Of a DNA stretch of 64,000 bases, positions 34,251 through 46,552 are shown in pieces. The DNA comes from Macrophomina tecta (Eukaryota; Ascomycota; Dothideomycetes; Botryosphaeriales; Botryosphaeriaceae). Below the pieces are notes generated by a model. The model made no database searches. It was given only the letters and a program-made list of their open reading frames with translations, and was not told where the DNA came from. The stretch is taken from assembly GCA_024180945.1 (NCBI GenBank), contig JAKSGN010000002.1, forward strand, positions 1,736,001 to 1,800,000. Direction: 5' to 3'. Each line of letters begins with the position of its first letter. Position 1 is the stretch's first letter. The position numbers and the translations under genes are program-made.

Positions 34251-35508
34251 ATGGCGCTCGCCGCAGACAACGTGCCTCTCGAAGTCGACGTAAGCCATGG
34301 CGTCACAACTGACCGGGCGAGTCTCACGCTTCGGTAGGATGGCTTCAGCGAGTCCGACTCCGCCTTCTGCGACCAATCCAGCACCTCGACCTCCGTCACC
34401 TCCAGCATCCTGAACTACAAGTACGAGAACGGCCGCCGCTACCACGCCTTCCGCGAGGGCACCTACTTCGCCCCCAACGACGACAAGGAGCAGGACCGCA
34501 TGGATCTCTTCCACCACATCTCCACGCTCATCCTCGGCGGTGCGTAAAGCCGCCCCAAAAGATGCAACGCATCACGTGCAGACATCACGCTCACCACCAC
34601 CACCGCCATCCGCAGGCAAGCTATTCCGCGCGCCGCTGCCGAAAGACCTGCGGCGCATCCTGGACTTCGGCACGGGCACGGGCATCTGGGCGATGGACGT
34701 CGCCGACGAGTACCCGAACGCGGAGGTCGTCGGCACCGACCTGAGCCCCATCCAGCCCTCGTGGGTCCCGCCGAACTGCCGCTTCCTGGTCGACGACGTC
34801 GAGGCCGACTGGACCGACGGCGCGCCGTATGACTTCGTGCACGGCCGCACCATGGCCGGCTCGGTCAAGGACTGGCCGCGCCTGTTTGGCCAGGCGCACG
34901 CGAACATGAAGCCCGGCGGGTGGATTGAGCTGCAGGAGTTTGAGATCCAGTACGGCTGCGATGATGGCTCTTATCCGGCCAAGGCGCCAACGGTTGCGCT
35001 TTTCATCGAGAAGTTGAACGAGGTGGGTGGGGCTTTTGTTCGGAGGGGAGGGAGAGATAGAGAGAGAGATTGCTGACGGCTTCAGCTCAGGCCGCCGAAG
35101 GCTTCGGTAAGCCCATGGACGTTGCGAGGGACCTGAAGGGGTGGATGGCGGACGCCGGGTTCACCAACGTGCAGGACGACGTCTACAAGGTGCGCACGGC
35201 GTGATCTCAGGAACCCCCTCCCCCCCCCCCGGGGGTCGATAGGGACTGCTGACAGATACATGACTCAGGTACCGATGGCTCCGTGGGCGAAAGATAAGAA
35301 GCTGAAGGAGATTGGCAAGTACGCGCTGATCCATGTGCTTGAGGCTATCGAGGCATACAGTTTGGCTCTCTTCACCCGAGTCCTGAAATATACCCCCGAG
35401 GAAGTCCAGGTCATGATGGCCAAGATCAGGAGCGAGTTCAAGGATCCGGAAGTGCATCTCTACTGGATCTACCACATCACTTACGGACAGAAGCCGGAGA
35501 GCACATGA
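34251..35508 (+). CDS. LaeA-like S-adenosylmethionine-dependent methyltransferase
   Basis: Five exons: 34251-34289, 34338-34539, 34616-35022, 35091-35189 and 35269-35508, giving 328 aa. The N-terminal motif YENGRRYHAFREGTYFAPND and the segment MDLFHHISTLILGGKLFRAP are hallmarks of the fungal TAM/LaeA-like family. The SAM site is ILDFGTGTGIWAMDVADEYP with the acidic loop GTDLSPIQPSWVPPN, followed by DDVEADW and WIELQEFEIQYGCDD. The C-terminal KEIGKYALIHVLEAIEAY and the helical tail complete the family pattern. True LaeA is a nuclear regulator of secondary metabolism; most members are uncharacterised and no metabolite cluster surrounds this one. Intron 4 contains a 12-nt C run. The first exon is only 39 nt, and its position is fixed by the frame and the family start. 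Confidence 0.9.
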
Positions 35509-36302
35509 GCGCTCCCGTCCATGGACATGTTAACACACACGGAAGAAAAAGAGCGTGTCATTCGGCTCCCTTCAAAACGCCGATCCGGCATACGGCAGGA
35601 GCCTGTTCGTTTCCATCATGCACTGGTGGAGGATTCTGTACTAATGGTGATCAAGTAGTTGTAAGAGTGAAAAGGACAAGTAGGCTTGTATGGTCGAGAA
35701 GAGAGAATGCAAACGAATGGCTGATGGGTTATTCGCGTGTTCTCTGGCTTTATTTATAGTACTATATATTCTATTGATGACTAATTGTTGCGGGTTGGTT
35801 CTGGTTGAGTGGCTATGTTTAAGGGTTTCCAATATATTGGTATTGATGAGTACCACTGGTACTCTATATTGGTAGTGATGAGTACCATTGGTACTCTATA
35901 TTGGTACTGATGAGTACCATTGTTGTATTTACAGTGCTATTTGAGCTATTCATTGATAGCTTGTTAGGGTTTGGGTCTTGTTGAGAAAGCATTGGTGTCG
36001 TTTGGCGGTTCATTGGCAATAATGAGTTCCATTGGATCCCAACCGTGACAGATTCCTTCGGTCATGCCGAGCGAGGCTCTACGGACTTTCTTCTTCTCGC
36101 AGTACCTTGCGACCAGGCACCACAAATCAGGTCTATACCATAAATCGCGGCTTTCACACGTGGATCAAAGGCGCCGAGCGTGGCTGGAAAGAGTATTATC
36201 TGAGTGTCCACTCTAAGAAATGTCTATGTATCCAGTCTATGCAGAAGAAGCGGCGGCAGCGAAGCGCCAGAGCCAAATCACTACCTGGGGTGTTACAGGC
36301 GC
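35509..36302. other. Intergenic region with AT-rich tandem palindromes
   Basis: About 790 nt, AT-rich in its first half. The only structured feature is the tandem palindrome array at 35829-35930. No coding potential is convincing. Confidence 0.4.
35829..35930. repeat. Tandem 32-bp repeat containing perfect palindromes
   Basis: About three copies of a 32-bp unit ending in TATATTGGTA(T/G/C)TGAT. The first two full copies contain GAGTACCAxTGGTACTC, a palindrome with 8-nt arms around one base. The units differ at a few positions, so the array is old or drifting. The surrounding sequence is AT-rich. Confidence 0.75.
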
Positions 36303-36843
36303 TTAGATGCACGCCTGGCAAGGAGCGGGCTGCAGGTCGAGTGGGTTAGTGGCAGCGTAGAGGGTTCGTCGAGCGATGATGACTTACCACATTGGCACCC
36401 AGCGCAATAACAGCAGCCAGGCACTTGGCTGCGTTCCAAGCGTTGCGCTCAGCAACGGCGTTGGCGCAGGTGACGGCCTGGCTGGCCGCCGACTCGGCGC
36501 AGGTGAGCCAGTCGCAGGATCCTTTATCAATGGCACGTCAGACCCGGACCGTTCCAGAGGCTCCCTCGGAGCACTGGTGCTACGGCGGCTACCACTCACT
36601 CTTGAAGATGTTGTTGTTGGCGCTGCGCGCGGCCACGGCGGGCGCGGTGAAGTTGGCCTCGTCGGAGGGGAAGTGGTTGACGATGTACTTGACGAAGCCG
36701 GCAGGGATCTCGATGTCGGCGTCGAGCACGATGGTGCCGCTGGCGGTGATGTCGGCGTCCATCTGCGAGGCGGTGGCCGTGAGGGGCGCGGCGGACGCAG
36801 CGCCGAGGGCGAGGAGAGAGAGAGCGGCGGCGGAGAAACGCAT
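36303..36843 (-). CDS. Prepropeptide with a Kex2 site and a six-cysteine secreted peptide
   Basis: Exons 36843-36600, 36521-36388 and 36329-36303 join to 134 aa. The signal peptide is MRFSAAALSLLALGAASAA. The pro-region (about 20-82) ends in ...IFKR, a Lys-Arg Kex2 site whose Arg codon is interrupted by the first intron. The C-terminal 52 residues start at Ser83 and carry six cysteines with spacing C-x4-C-x10-C-x14-C-x14-C-x2-C, ending in CQACI. The last intron separates only the final eight codons, two of them cysteine. The mature part is amphipathic, Ala-rich and likely helical with three disulfides. The pattern resembles the saposin-like fungal calcium-binding protein family (CBP type), but I cannot confirm membership. 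A small secreted peptide with an effector-like or antimicrobial role is plausible and unproven. The gene is not visible as one open frame. Confidence 0.85.
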
Positions 36844-38460
36844 TTTGGTTTGTTGGTGGGTGGTGGAGAGCGGTAAGGACCGGTCGGTGCCTGGGGAATT
36901 AAGAGAGTGTTTGGGTGGGGATTGGCTGCTGGATCGTGTTGTCGTGCCCTGGGTCCCCAGCTCTTATACTTGGAGATGGAGACTTGGGATATCCAGAATG
37001 GTTAGCCCTCGCGGAGAACGGCGCATGGCGTATTGGTCAGCATCCAGGAATTTGTTCGGTCAAATATGGGAGTACGGAACGATCATGAGCATGGACCCTT
37101 GCCGTGAGGTGTGGTGTTGAGCCAATGAACGCAACAAAAACATGGCGGTTCGATCCATGCAAATCAAAAGAGAGTCTGAAGCACAAAGCCCCGCTGGAAA
37201 GCTCGACATCGGCCTCCAAAAGCAATGAGTTCAGGTCATACTGTGGCATTGTCACGAAAATTACCCCCCAGAGGCGTCGAAGTGCGTCGGGAAAGCGGCC
37301 AATCGCAGATGATCTCGGATTCGGATCTATCAGCGAGCAGGTGACGGGATAGTCTTTTTTGGCTACCTCGAATTCCGGAAAGAGAATGCAAACCGAGTTC
37401 GTAGTCGAGCGCGATCAAGGCTCAGAGTTAGCGGAGGATCTCTGAGGTAAGGCAGGCTTGGCAAAGCTTCAGCAACTTCTTCAATGCGGGAAAGGATGTG
37501 CATGCATTACTCGAGCCGGATCCAGCTAGTGCAGAATACGTGCAGGTCTCCCAAATTGCCATTTTTTTGCGCTAGACACGTGCTGGCTATAAGACGCTGC
37601 GAGTGGGTGATGGAGACGGAAGAGCCGAGTCAGCTGAGTCAGCTTACTTGAGATAGCAACAACACCATCGTCCTCACGCGCTATCTCTAGCAGGGAGACC
37701 TCTAGACGTGTTGAGTTGTTTAATCTCAAGTTAGGTCCAGCCACGTCATGGCGAGGGTGAGAGTCGGCGTAACATTTGGGCATTGAAGCAAATCGGATAT
37801 GGAGCGTGCGACGAGACGTTTCCCGCGAAAGTGAAGGCAGCAGGTAAGAACTGTGAAAAAAAAAAAAAAAAAAACGCTGTGGGTACGGATGCAGCAGTCC
37901 GAATCATGGAAACATAGCAGCATCCCTTCAATGGGGCCAGGAGACTGTACGATGGTGATGCGAGGCGCCCAGCTCACGCAGCCCAATATAGGGGGAGGGG
38001 CCGTTGTCGGAGCTGCCGCAGAACAAAAGATGGAAAAGGGCTTGAACCGGCATTAGACCCGGTCGCAGACCTTGTGAGCGTGTTGCTCCAACGTTGGGCG
38101 TGAATGTGCGGTGGCTTTCGTCGGGTCAGTGCGGCGTTCGGAGGTTCAGCGCACTCGAGTCTCGTGGGCAGCCGTAGCCGCATCCGGGCGGCCACGAAGC
38201 GCGGTTCGAAGAGCCAGGGAGACGACGCTGGCAAGAAACACCGCGGAAGGGCGAGCGGGCTCTGCCAGGGGCTCCATTCCCGTCCAGCGAGCGGCGTCAC
38301 TGGCGTCGTCGTCGGGTATGCACGCCGTCCTGCGAGCTAAAATCGCAGTGCATCCACGTAGCCGAGGCCGGTCCATCACGCCCTTCCTCTGCGCACGCAC
38401 GTCTTCCCTACCTACACCTCCACCCACTCCCGCACGCCCACGACGCCCCCAGCCCAGAAG
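36844..38460. other. Intergenic region
   Basis: About 1.6 kb. It includes the promoter of the prepropeptide gene (TATA at 36963-36968) and, at its other end, the CT-rich leader of the TPR gene. A 20-nt A run lies at 37855-37874. Open frames here are shadows. Confidence 0.4.
36963..36968 (-). promoter_or_regulatory. TATA box of the prepropeptide gene
   Basis: The minus strand reads AGTATAAGAG, 120 nt upstream of ATG 36843. Confidence 0.5.
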
Positions 38461-40245
38461 ATGGGCTCCACACACGATGGCTACTACGACCTCGGCTCGT
38501 TCCACCGCGAAATCAGCACTCACGATCCCGACGCGCAGAGATGGTTCGACCGCGGGCTGGTCTGGTGCTACGCCTTCAACCACGAGGAGGCGGCCCGCTG
38601 CTTCGACAAGGTCGTGGCCCTGGATCCCTCGTGCGCGATGGGCTACTGGGGCCTTGCCTACGCCCTGGGCCCCAACTACAACAAGCCGTGGCAGCTGTTC
38701 GACCCCGACGACCTGAAGACGACGCTGGCCCGCGTGCACCGCGCCATCCAGCACGCCCTCGCCCGCGCCGGCAGCGCGACGCCCTTCGAGCAGGCCCTGG
38801 TGCACGCCATCCCCTTCCGCCACCCGCGCGACCCCTCCGACCGCGACTACGCCCGCTACAACCGCGCCTACGCCGACGCCATGGCCAAAGTCCACCGCCA
38901 GTTCCCGCACGACCTCGACGCCGTGACCCTGTACGCCGACGCCCTCATGAACCTCACGCCCTGGGGCCTGTGGGACCTGCGCACCGGCAAGCCCGGCCCC
39001 GGCTCGCGCGTCGTCGAGGCCAAAGCCGTCCTCGACGCCGCGCTGCACGCCCAGGAAGACGCGGCGAACGCGCACCCCGGGCTGCTGCACATGTACATCC
39101 ACATGATCGAGATGAGCGGCGCGCCCGAGCTGGGCATCCCGCCCGCCGACCGCCTGCGCGACCTCGTGCCCGACGCCGGCCACCTGCGCCACATGCCCTC
39201 CCATCTCGACATCCTGATTGGCGACTACCGCCGCGCTGTCGCCAGCAACGCCGCCGCGTGCAGCGCCGACGAGCTGTACTACCGCCGCGAGGGCGGCATG
39301 AATTTCTACACGCTGTACCGCCTGCATGACTACCACTCGCTCATCTATGCCGCCATGTTCAATGGCCAGTCCAAGTTCGCGCTCGACGCGGCGGAGCGCA
39401 TGGAGAAGCACGTGCCCGAGGAGCTGCTGCGCGTCGAGTCGCCGCCCATGGCGGACTGGCTCGAGTCGTTTCGCTCCGCGTCGATGCACGTGCTGGTGCG
39501 GTTCGGGCGGTGGGACGAGATCTTGGAGATGCCGCTGCCCGACGACCAGAAGCTCTACTGCGTGACGACGGCCATGATCCATTATGCCAAGGGCGTGGCC
39601 CTTGCGGTCAAGGGCCTGGTGGAGGATGCCGAGGGCCAGAGGAAGGCGTTGCGCGCGGCGGTGGAGCGCGTACCCGCGACCCGCATGGAGTATCCGAACA
39701 AGTGCTCCGACGTGCTGGCCGTGGCCGAGGCCATGTTGGATGGGGAGCTGGAGTACAGGAAGGGCAACTATGAGGTCGCTTTTGAGCATCTGCGGAAGGC
39801 GGTGGAGCTGGATGATGCGCTGAATTATGCGGAGCCGTGAGTACCCCGGCCATGCTTCCATTGCCGAGAACCTGTAGAGCTAACCTCTTGCCAAAACATC
39901 AGCTGGGCCTGGATGCAGCCTACCAGGCATGCGCTCGCCGCCCTTCTGCTTGAGCAAGGCCATGTCGAAGAGGCTGCACAGGCGTACGCGGCAGATTTGG
40001 GATTTGATGACACGTTACCGCGCGCCCGCCAGCATCCCAACAACGTCTGGGCGCTGCATGGCTTCCACGAATGTCTCGTAAAGCTTGGGCGCAAGGCCGA
40101 GGCGAAGATCCTTGAGCCGCAGTTGAAGCTGGCCCTTGCCGTGGCTGACGTTCCTGTCACGGCTTCATGTTATTGTAGAGGCGCGGCGACAGCTGTCCCC
40201 GTTCAGTCTGACAGTAGTGTTTGCTGCAAAGCTGACGGCGTTTGA
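38461..40245 (+). CDS. TPR-domain protein
   Basis: Two exons, 38461-39836 and 39903-40245, give 572 aa. The N-terminal region starts HREISTHDPDAQRWFDRGLVW and then AFNHEEAARCFDKVVALDPSCAMGYWGLAYALGPNYNKPW, split here as AFNHEEAARCFDKVVALDPS and MGYWGLAYALGPNYNKPW; this is the classic beginning of a TPR-repeat family widespread in fungi and bacteria. Helical repeats cover the rest, including GLLHMYIHMIEM, HLRHMPSHLDILIGDYRRAV and DDALNYAEPWAWMQPTRHALA. The three histidines in HLRHMPSH are conserved in this family and suggest a metal or ligand site. Its function is unknown; some relatives are annotated only as tetratricopeptide proteins. A 571-codon frame on the opposite strand is a codon-bias shadow. 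There is no signal peptide, so it is probably cytosolic. Confidence 0.9.
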
Positions 40246-42036
40246 ATTCCAGAAAAAGAAAAAGGGAAGAGATTGGTTCAAAAGATATACTACGATTAAC
40301 GAGGAGTTTCGACTCATCAAATTTGGAAAGTTTATTCGAATTGGTGGGTCTTCCAGGAGGAGTTTTTTTGCATATGAGAGGGGTGTTTAGCTCTCTATTT
40401 CTTCCTAGCGGTAGGTCTCATTCACCACTAGTCTTGGCAAGTCCCGTTTTCCATACCCTGGGAGTTCCAGGCGTATTCTGGGCTGAAAGAAAGAGCCCCG
40501 TCGCTCCACCGCGACTTGGTGAAACGATCACGGTCCAGCACTGAGTACGAGGCATACCAGAACCTGTGGTCGATCTCCTGCAGACTGTTCATAGAGACGC
40601 CACTAAAAGGAAGGTGTTAGAGCTTCAAGGCCTTCACAGCCTGGAACTGCGCTATATGCTCCGTTCTTGAGCCAGCCATTTTTCAAAGGCAGCATCGCTT
40701 CCGGAATAGGTTGACGTTTGCCAGGGCCTGAGTGAGGTTCCACGAGATTATTTGCAAACACTTTGACCATTGCTGGTAAGGTTCATCCGTCCTTCCAACC
40801 TCGAATTCTTCAGTTCCACAGCAGAACGACTTTAGGAGTCGCAACCCCCGTTCCCAGACGGTAAATGCCTGTCCAGGAAGGCTTCCGTCCTCAGTCAAGC
40901 ATTCTGCAGTAGTGACCAATCTTAACCGCGTCCCATGCCAAGCTTCGGTTGTGTTGTAGGATTTGAGCCGAATGAACCTGCAGCCAACTATCATGGTCTT
41001 AACGCAAAAGCAGTAGAGGGTCATACTCACCTTCAATGTTGCCTACATCCTCGCAATACTCGATACTGCAGCCCGCTCGAACCAAAGCGAATGAGGTTTC
41101 GTCTCTGTTCACCGCACGCCTAATACGCTGCTAGCCTTGCTGCTTTGAACGCAGATACTTCTCTTGGGCCTCCTGTCCAGCCTGAAGTGTAACTGCGTTC
41201 TATGCCTTTTTACTGGCGTGGGCAGAATTCGTATCCGTGGACGGCGGGTAACGCTATGCAGGTCGATCCCATGATATATTTCCGCGCAAAGAGGGGCTCG
41301 AGAGGACAGCGCTGACTGTAAAAGAAGTGACACACCAATTCTGAGGACTATACTGTCAACGTGACATCGAGGAGGAATCATGCAGAGTGTTCACATTGGA
41401 AGGGAGCCATAACGGCACTGTCCGACTGCAGCATGGAACGCAACCGGAGTCGCTCGAAGTGCTCGGGCAAGGCATTCTTCTTGGGTTGCACAGCCATGCT
41501 ATCTACCAATCACGGTCCTCTCATAGACGAGAAATGTCGGAAGAAGACTTACTTATACAGGTTCGGAGTGTTCGATCCGCGTTATCGCGAAGCTTAACAG
41601 CATACAAACCCCCGCCGAGCCGCTCTACCGCACACATTGCATTTGTCAGCCACGCAATCCACCATTGACAAAATACGTAACAGAAACGTACTTTCGAGCG
41701 GCTCTTGGACCAAGCTCTGAGAGCACAGAACGGCCGTCGTGGCTGCCTTCCATGCGCATCACCAGCAACTTGGCTCGCGTTTCCCGTTTGGAGAGATCCG
41801 CGGAGAATTAAGCCCGGAATCTATGGCGCGCGTGCCGCTGATTGGTCGGCCAGCGCTCCCGTGCGGATGGCTGACCCACCTCCCTTGGGCGGGAAGAAGT
41901 TCTCCGAATGCAATGAAAATCGCGTGCTCATCTTGCAAGTGTTCAGTTGCCACAGTTACCAATTCTGGTACTAGAGGCTAAAAGGAGGACCAGAGCACTA
42001 GAATCCAGCTGGTATAACCGCACCGCCGGAGGGACA
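40246..42036. other. Intergenic region
   Basis: About 1.8 kb without a supported gene. Nothing resembling a tRNA, a transposon end or a clear zinc-cluster motif was found. Confidence 0.4.
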
Positions 42037-43562
42037 ATGCAGTAAGTCTCCATTCTGGCTCCCCCACTCTTGGTTATTAAGTGCGGCCGCTGACAACTAG
42101 TGCAATGCAGAGGGGCAGAGATTGAGGCAGTGGCAGACCCTGCTGCCGCTGACGCAACCGCGGTGGATGCGTTCGAAACGAGTAGCTATGCCGAGGAACC
42201 AGATTATCCAGAGGGTGGGCTCTCTGCGTGGCTTGTTGTGTTCGGCGCGTGGTGTGCAATGATACCGTCCATGGGTCTGCTCAACACCATTGGAGTCCTT
42301 CAAGCCTGGGTTGCTGAGCATGAGTTAAAGCATTATTCCGAGTCCAATGTCGGATGGATATTTAGTACCTACGCTTTCTTCCTGTATATCGGTGGTGCCC
42401 AGATCGGTAAGTCACTGCTTGGAGTTGGCACAGCCCTGACAGGGAAGTAGACTGACTTGAAGCAGGATCTGTCTTTGACAGGTACGGTGCGAAGCCTCTC
42501 ATCATCCCAGGATCTATTGGGATGGTAGCCTCGACGATGTGCATGAGCGTTAGTAAAGGTGCGTATCTGGTCCTTTACACCTGCCAGTGCCCCTCAATTG
42601 TTCAATATGCCGCTTCCGACAAAACACAGCCCTCTGACCCCACGCGTCCAGAATACTACCAATTCCTCCTGTCCTTCGGCGTCCTCGGCGGGCTCTCTGC
42701 CTCGCTCCTCTTCACCCCCGCCGTCTCCGCCGTCGGCCACTGGTTCTGCAAACGGCGCGCTCTCGCGACCGGCATCGCCTGCACGGCGGGCGGCAGCGGG
42801 GGCATCGCCTTCCCCTTCATCATCCTGTACCTCGCGCCCTCCATCGGCTTCGCGTGGGCGATGCGCATCATCGGCTTCATCAACGCAGGCATGTGCCTCT
42901 GCGCCTGCCTGCTCCTGCGCACGCGCATCCCGCCCAGCCCGCACGCCGGCGCGGCCATCGACGTGCGGGCGCTCTGGCGCGACGCGCCCTACGCCGCCAC
43001 CACGCTCGCCATCTTCCTCGTCGAGTTTGCCGTCTTCATCCCGCTCACGTACGTCTCCAGCTACGCGCTGCGCGCCGGCGTCGCCCCGCAGCACGCCTAC
43101 CGCCTGATCGCGCTGCTCAACGTCGGCTCGGTGCCCGGCCGCGCGCTGCCGGGCTACGTCGCCGACCGCTTCGGCCGCTTCAACGTCATGATCGCGACGG
43201 CGTGCGTGTGCGCGCTGGTCGTGCTCGCGCTGTGGCTGCCCGCCGGCACGTCCGAGGCCAGCATCACCGCGTTCGCGGTGCTGTTCGGCTTCTGGAGCGG
43301 CGCCGCCATCAGCCTGACGCCCGTGTGCGTCGCGCAGGTGTGCCGGATCGAGGACTATGGGAAGAGGAACGGGACGACGTTTAGCCTGGCGAGCTTTGCC
43401 GCCTTGGTCGGCATTCCGGTCGCGGGCGCGATCCTGGGCGCCGAGGGGGGCGAGTACACGGGACTGATTGTTTTCGGCGGCGCGATGTATGCGGCCGCGG
43501 CCGCGGCTTTCGTGGTCGCGAGGGCGATTGCAGGGCCGAAGTCGTGGAGGGCGCTGTTCTGA
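42037..43562 (+). CDS. MCT-type (monocarboxylate porter-like) MFS transporter
   Basis: Four exons: 42037-42041, 42111-42406, 42466-42558 and 42652-43562, giving 434 aa with about 12 spans. The first coding exon is only ATGCA. It is needed because no other in-frame ATG precedes the conserved start PDYPEGGLSAWLVVFGAWCA. MCT signatures follow: GLLNTIGVLQAWV, SNVGWIFSTYAFFLYIGGAQ, DRYGAKPL and, in the last exon, GHWFCKRRALATGIACTAGG. The transporter would move a carboxylate or related small solute at the plasma membrane, but fungal members of the family have diverse or unknown substrates. The acceptor GTGCAATGCAG (ends 42110) restores frame; the earlier ACTAG does not. The last exon is strongly GC-rich and produces long antisense frames that are not genes. 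Confidence 0.9.
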
Positions 43563-46490
43563 AGCCGGAAGGCGTTGCCGCTGCGGGGTGTGGATCGAGT
43601 TGTCTTTGACGGTCTGGCGTGGAATGTCACTGGCATATGTGCCCACTAGAGGGTCAGCTGTGCCTGCGTACTTCACGCTCAAGAGGGTAGGCAGGCAGAT
43701 GCGGGATCTCAAGCTTTGGTCAAGCTGTGAGACGCGAAGTCAGAACTAACCGGCGCAGGGGCAATGCAGGTCAAGATGCTGCTTGGATGCGAGACTTCGC
43801 CGTTTGTCGTGATGAAGATGCAACTGCCATGGCCTCGCTGACATATTTGCGGATGAATCCTTCAGAGTAGCACGTAGAAGTCATGGCTGAGGACATGTGG
43901 CATCGTGCAGACCGCAGTTGGCTATTCTACAGATAATAGGGGGATTCAGGTGTCAGCTCGTTGCTGTCCATGCGAATGAGGCTATCAGCGATGCTTTTCA
44001 TGAACTGCTGGTGATATTGTCACTAAGCCTACAACTCCGGCTGAAAGTGAAGTCGTGAGCAAGTTTTTCGGACAAAACAGCGGACAAGGTTGCGATCAGC
44101 GAGCTGAGTTTAGGCTACGGGTTGTTACGGTTGCGTCGGACAGGAAAGGCGACTTGTGCTCTTTTTCCCGCATACTGTTGACCGGCCCCCGTCTCGAACA
44201 CGTCTGAGACCCGAAGCCTTTCTGTCACTTAAGCGGCAGTAATAGGAGGGCAGGGAGGCTCCAGATAATCGGCCTCTTTCCCCGAATCCTAACTCTTACT
44301 CATTTAACTGAGCTAGTGAAGCGGCACGAGGGCAGGGAAGAGGTTGTCCATTTCCTGAAGAGGCGTAGTAACCGTCTGGGCGACGCATCAGACACGAACA
44401 GGCCCGTAGATGAAAGAGCGGCGTCGCAACATTCCGCCCCGGTGTTTTGGAACAAGCGACGAAAGCTGCCGCACTCAAAGGGCGACAGCAACTATCAGCA
44501 GCAATCTTCCGCCTCTAAGGAGGTAGAACTTAGCGAGTGGCTGTTAATTCTTCCCGTGGTAAGGGGAAAGGGCTGCATCAATAAGGCATTACCCCTTCGA
44601 GAGTCCGAAGGATCGTCTTATTGCTGGAAGGGTTATCAGCATGCCTCTCTGCTGCGGGGCAGAAAGTATTGGCTTATTCCTCATTTGTAGACACACGTAC
44701 CACATGTCGGCACAAAGACCTTGGCTGTCGGAGTGAGCAATGGGAATTCTACTCGAGCGCCGAAGTACGACCTTAAACCCAGCCCTGTACCCGTTTACAT
44801 TCGCGATCCGTCAGATTGTGGTAGCGGGCCTTCCTGCCGCCCAAACAAGCCCGTCAGCCCATCCTGCAGCCACACAACCTCAGGCAACTGACTCGCCTAA
44901 CAGGACGTACACTGCAGCGCTCCGGTGGTGCTCATTGTTGAGATCCTCCCGCTCCTTCAAGGAACAGCCCCGTTTCCTGAAACTGCGCTTCCGCCCTCCC
45001 CACAATCCCCCACGCTAGCGTGCTATCCCGTTCGTTCCCCATGGACGAGCATGCCTTACCTCGAGTTCGGTCGGTTCCGGTATCGCCCGTCTGGCTGGCG
45101 ACACTATGCAGGTAGGAGCAGGAACCGACGGCTTGGGAAGGATCTCACCACTTGAGCATGTGTTGTCGCTTGCGCAACCACGGCTCAAAGCTGCAAAGCC
45201 TCGCTGTTGCGCTGGTCAGCTGAAAGACTATAGGAATGCTAGACTCGTCAGCTACAACACTGGCTCTCCGCCACCGGCGTGTCTGTGGAGCGGAGGAACG
45301 TACAAAGCGGCTCATTGCAATGCTGCAGGATATAGCTGCAGGAGGAGCAATATTGCTGGCATCCGAGGAAGGGTGTGCGCCACCACGAACACTTGCGTGC
45401 TAGTCACTGGCTTCAAGACAAAACATGGCTGTAGAGCTGTCCTTTGCTGGACTCTCATGGAGTATAGTATGCGGTGACACAGGCTGAAGGTGTATAGCAT
45501 AAAGCCCTTAGGAGTGCCCGAGTGCGATGCTTGGAGACCGACGTACATGAGCAAGTTTAAAGTTCGTGCCTTCTATTAAGCACCCCGCAAGATCACCACC
45601 CGAAATTCGACCTATACAGACTCCGCAACATGAACGACGTGGAATCCCTGCAAGACGTAGAGATATCACGGCCATCTCCATCAGTTCAACACATATACAC
45701 TTCGCGTCAGCGCACCGGTCATGTCTAGACTGCACGTGGCTGAAGCTAGGCTAATCAACGCAATACGCGGCTCCATTGAAAGCCGTTCGCAGTTCTAGCC
45801 CGGAGCCATGCTTGGACTGAGCCCTGAAGTCGGTGTGAAGTTGGGCGGCGGTTCTGGCTCCGGCGACCCATCCCGGGCTAGGAGTGTCCTGCACGTGTCA
45901 AGCATCATCGCAGGAATGCCACGAGGCGCCTCATACGCAAGGTGCGGGGAAGTTTGGGGCCGGCAGCTCTAGCCAGAAGCCATCAGAGCGAATCGTCGAT
46001 GGTGGAGGCAGACTGGGCACGTGGCCTATCAACCGTGCCGCGTGCAATTTCAGCAACAAGCTCGGAGGGATAGGGGACGACTCTCCTGTCTTGCCTGTTC
46101 GAGCATGACACGCATTGGGCGTGCACGCTGTCTCAAGCCACCATGCAGTTGCCAAGTGGGACCGGATCCTTTGGACCGTTTGCTTTCGCAATCGCTTTGG
46201 ACCAATGGCTCTGGGTAGCGCCCACGCTCCGGCCTAATACTAGCGCGAACACACGGGATTCCTTGCGGTGAACCGGGCCACCACCGCAGTGAGACATGCC
46301 GAGCGAGCGGCCGTCTAGCCGCAGAGATGAAGACTTTTACTGTCTGATGGACACCGCCGGTCTCACGATGCACGACATACAGATGGGGGATAAGGTTGAG
46401 AGTCGGAGGTGCTCGGAGCAGTGCGTACTAAGCTCGAGTCAGGAACTGCGCAGCCCTAGTCGCGACGGCCCAGGAACGTGCGTCGAGGGA

Positions 46491-46499
46491 TTTTTTTTT

Positions 46500-46551
<52 letters not shown>

Positions 46552-46552
46552 T
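46491..46552. repeat. T10 plus (CT)n microsatellite
   Basis: Ten T followed by about 25 CT dinucleotides with two interruptions. Confidence 0.85.

Noticed and set aside
38146..39861. 571-codon open frame on the minus strand
   Set aside because: Fully antisense to the TPR gene; its Gly/Val/Arg-rich sequence is what GC-rich third positions produce. No domain.
42100..42450. Alternative start of the MCT transporter at GTG 42100
   Set aside because: Fungal genes do not normally start at GTG; the ATGCA exon at 42037 with a canonical intron explains the start better.
42594..43712. 372-codon open frame on the minus strand
   Set aside because: Antisense to the last exon of the MCT transporter.
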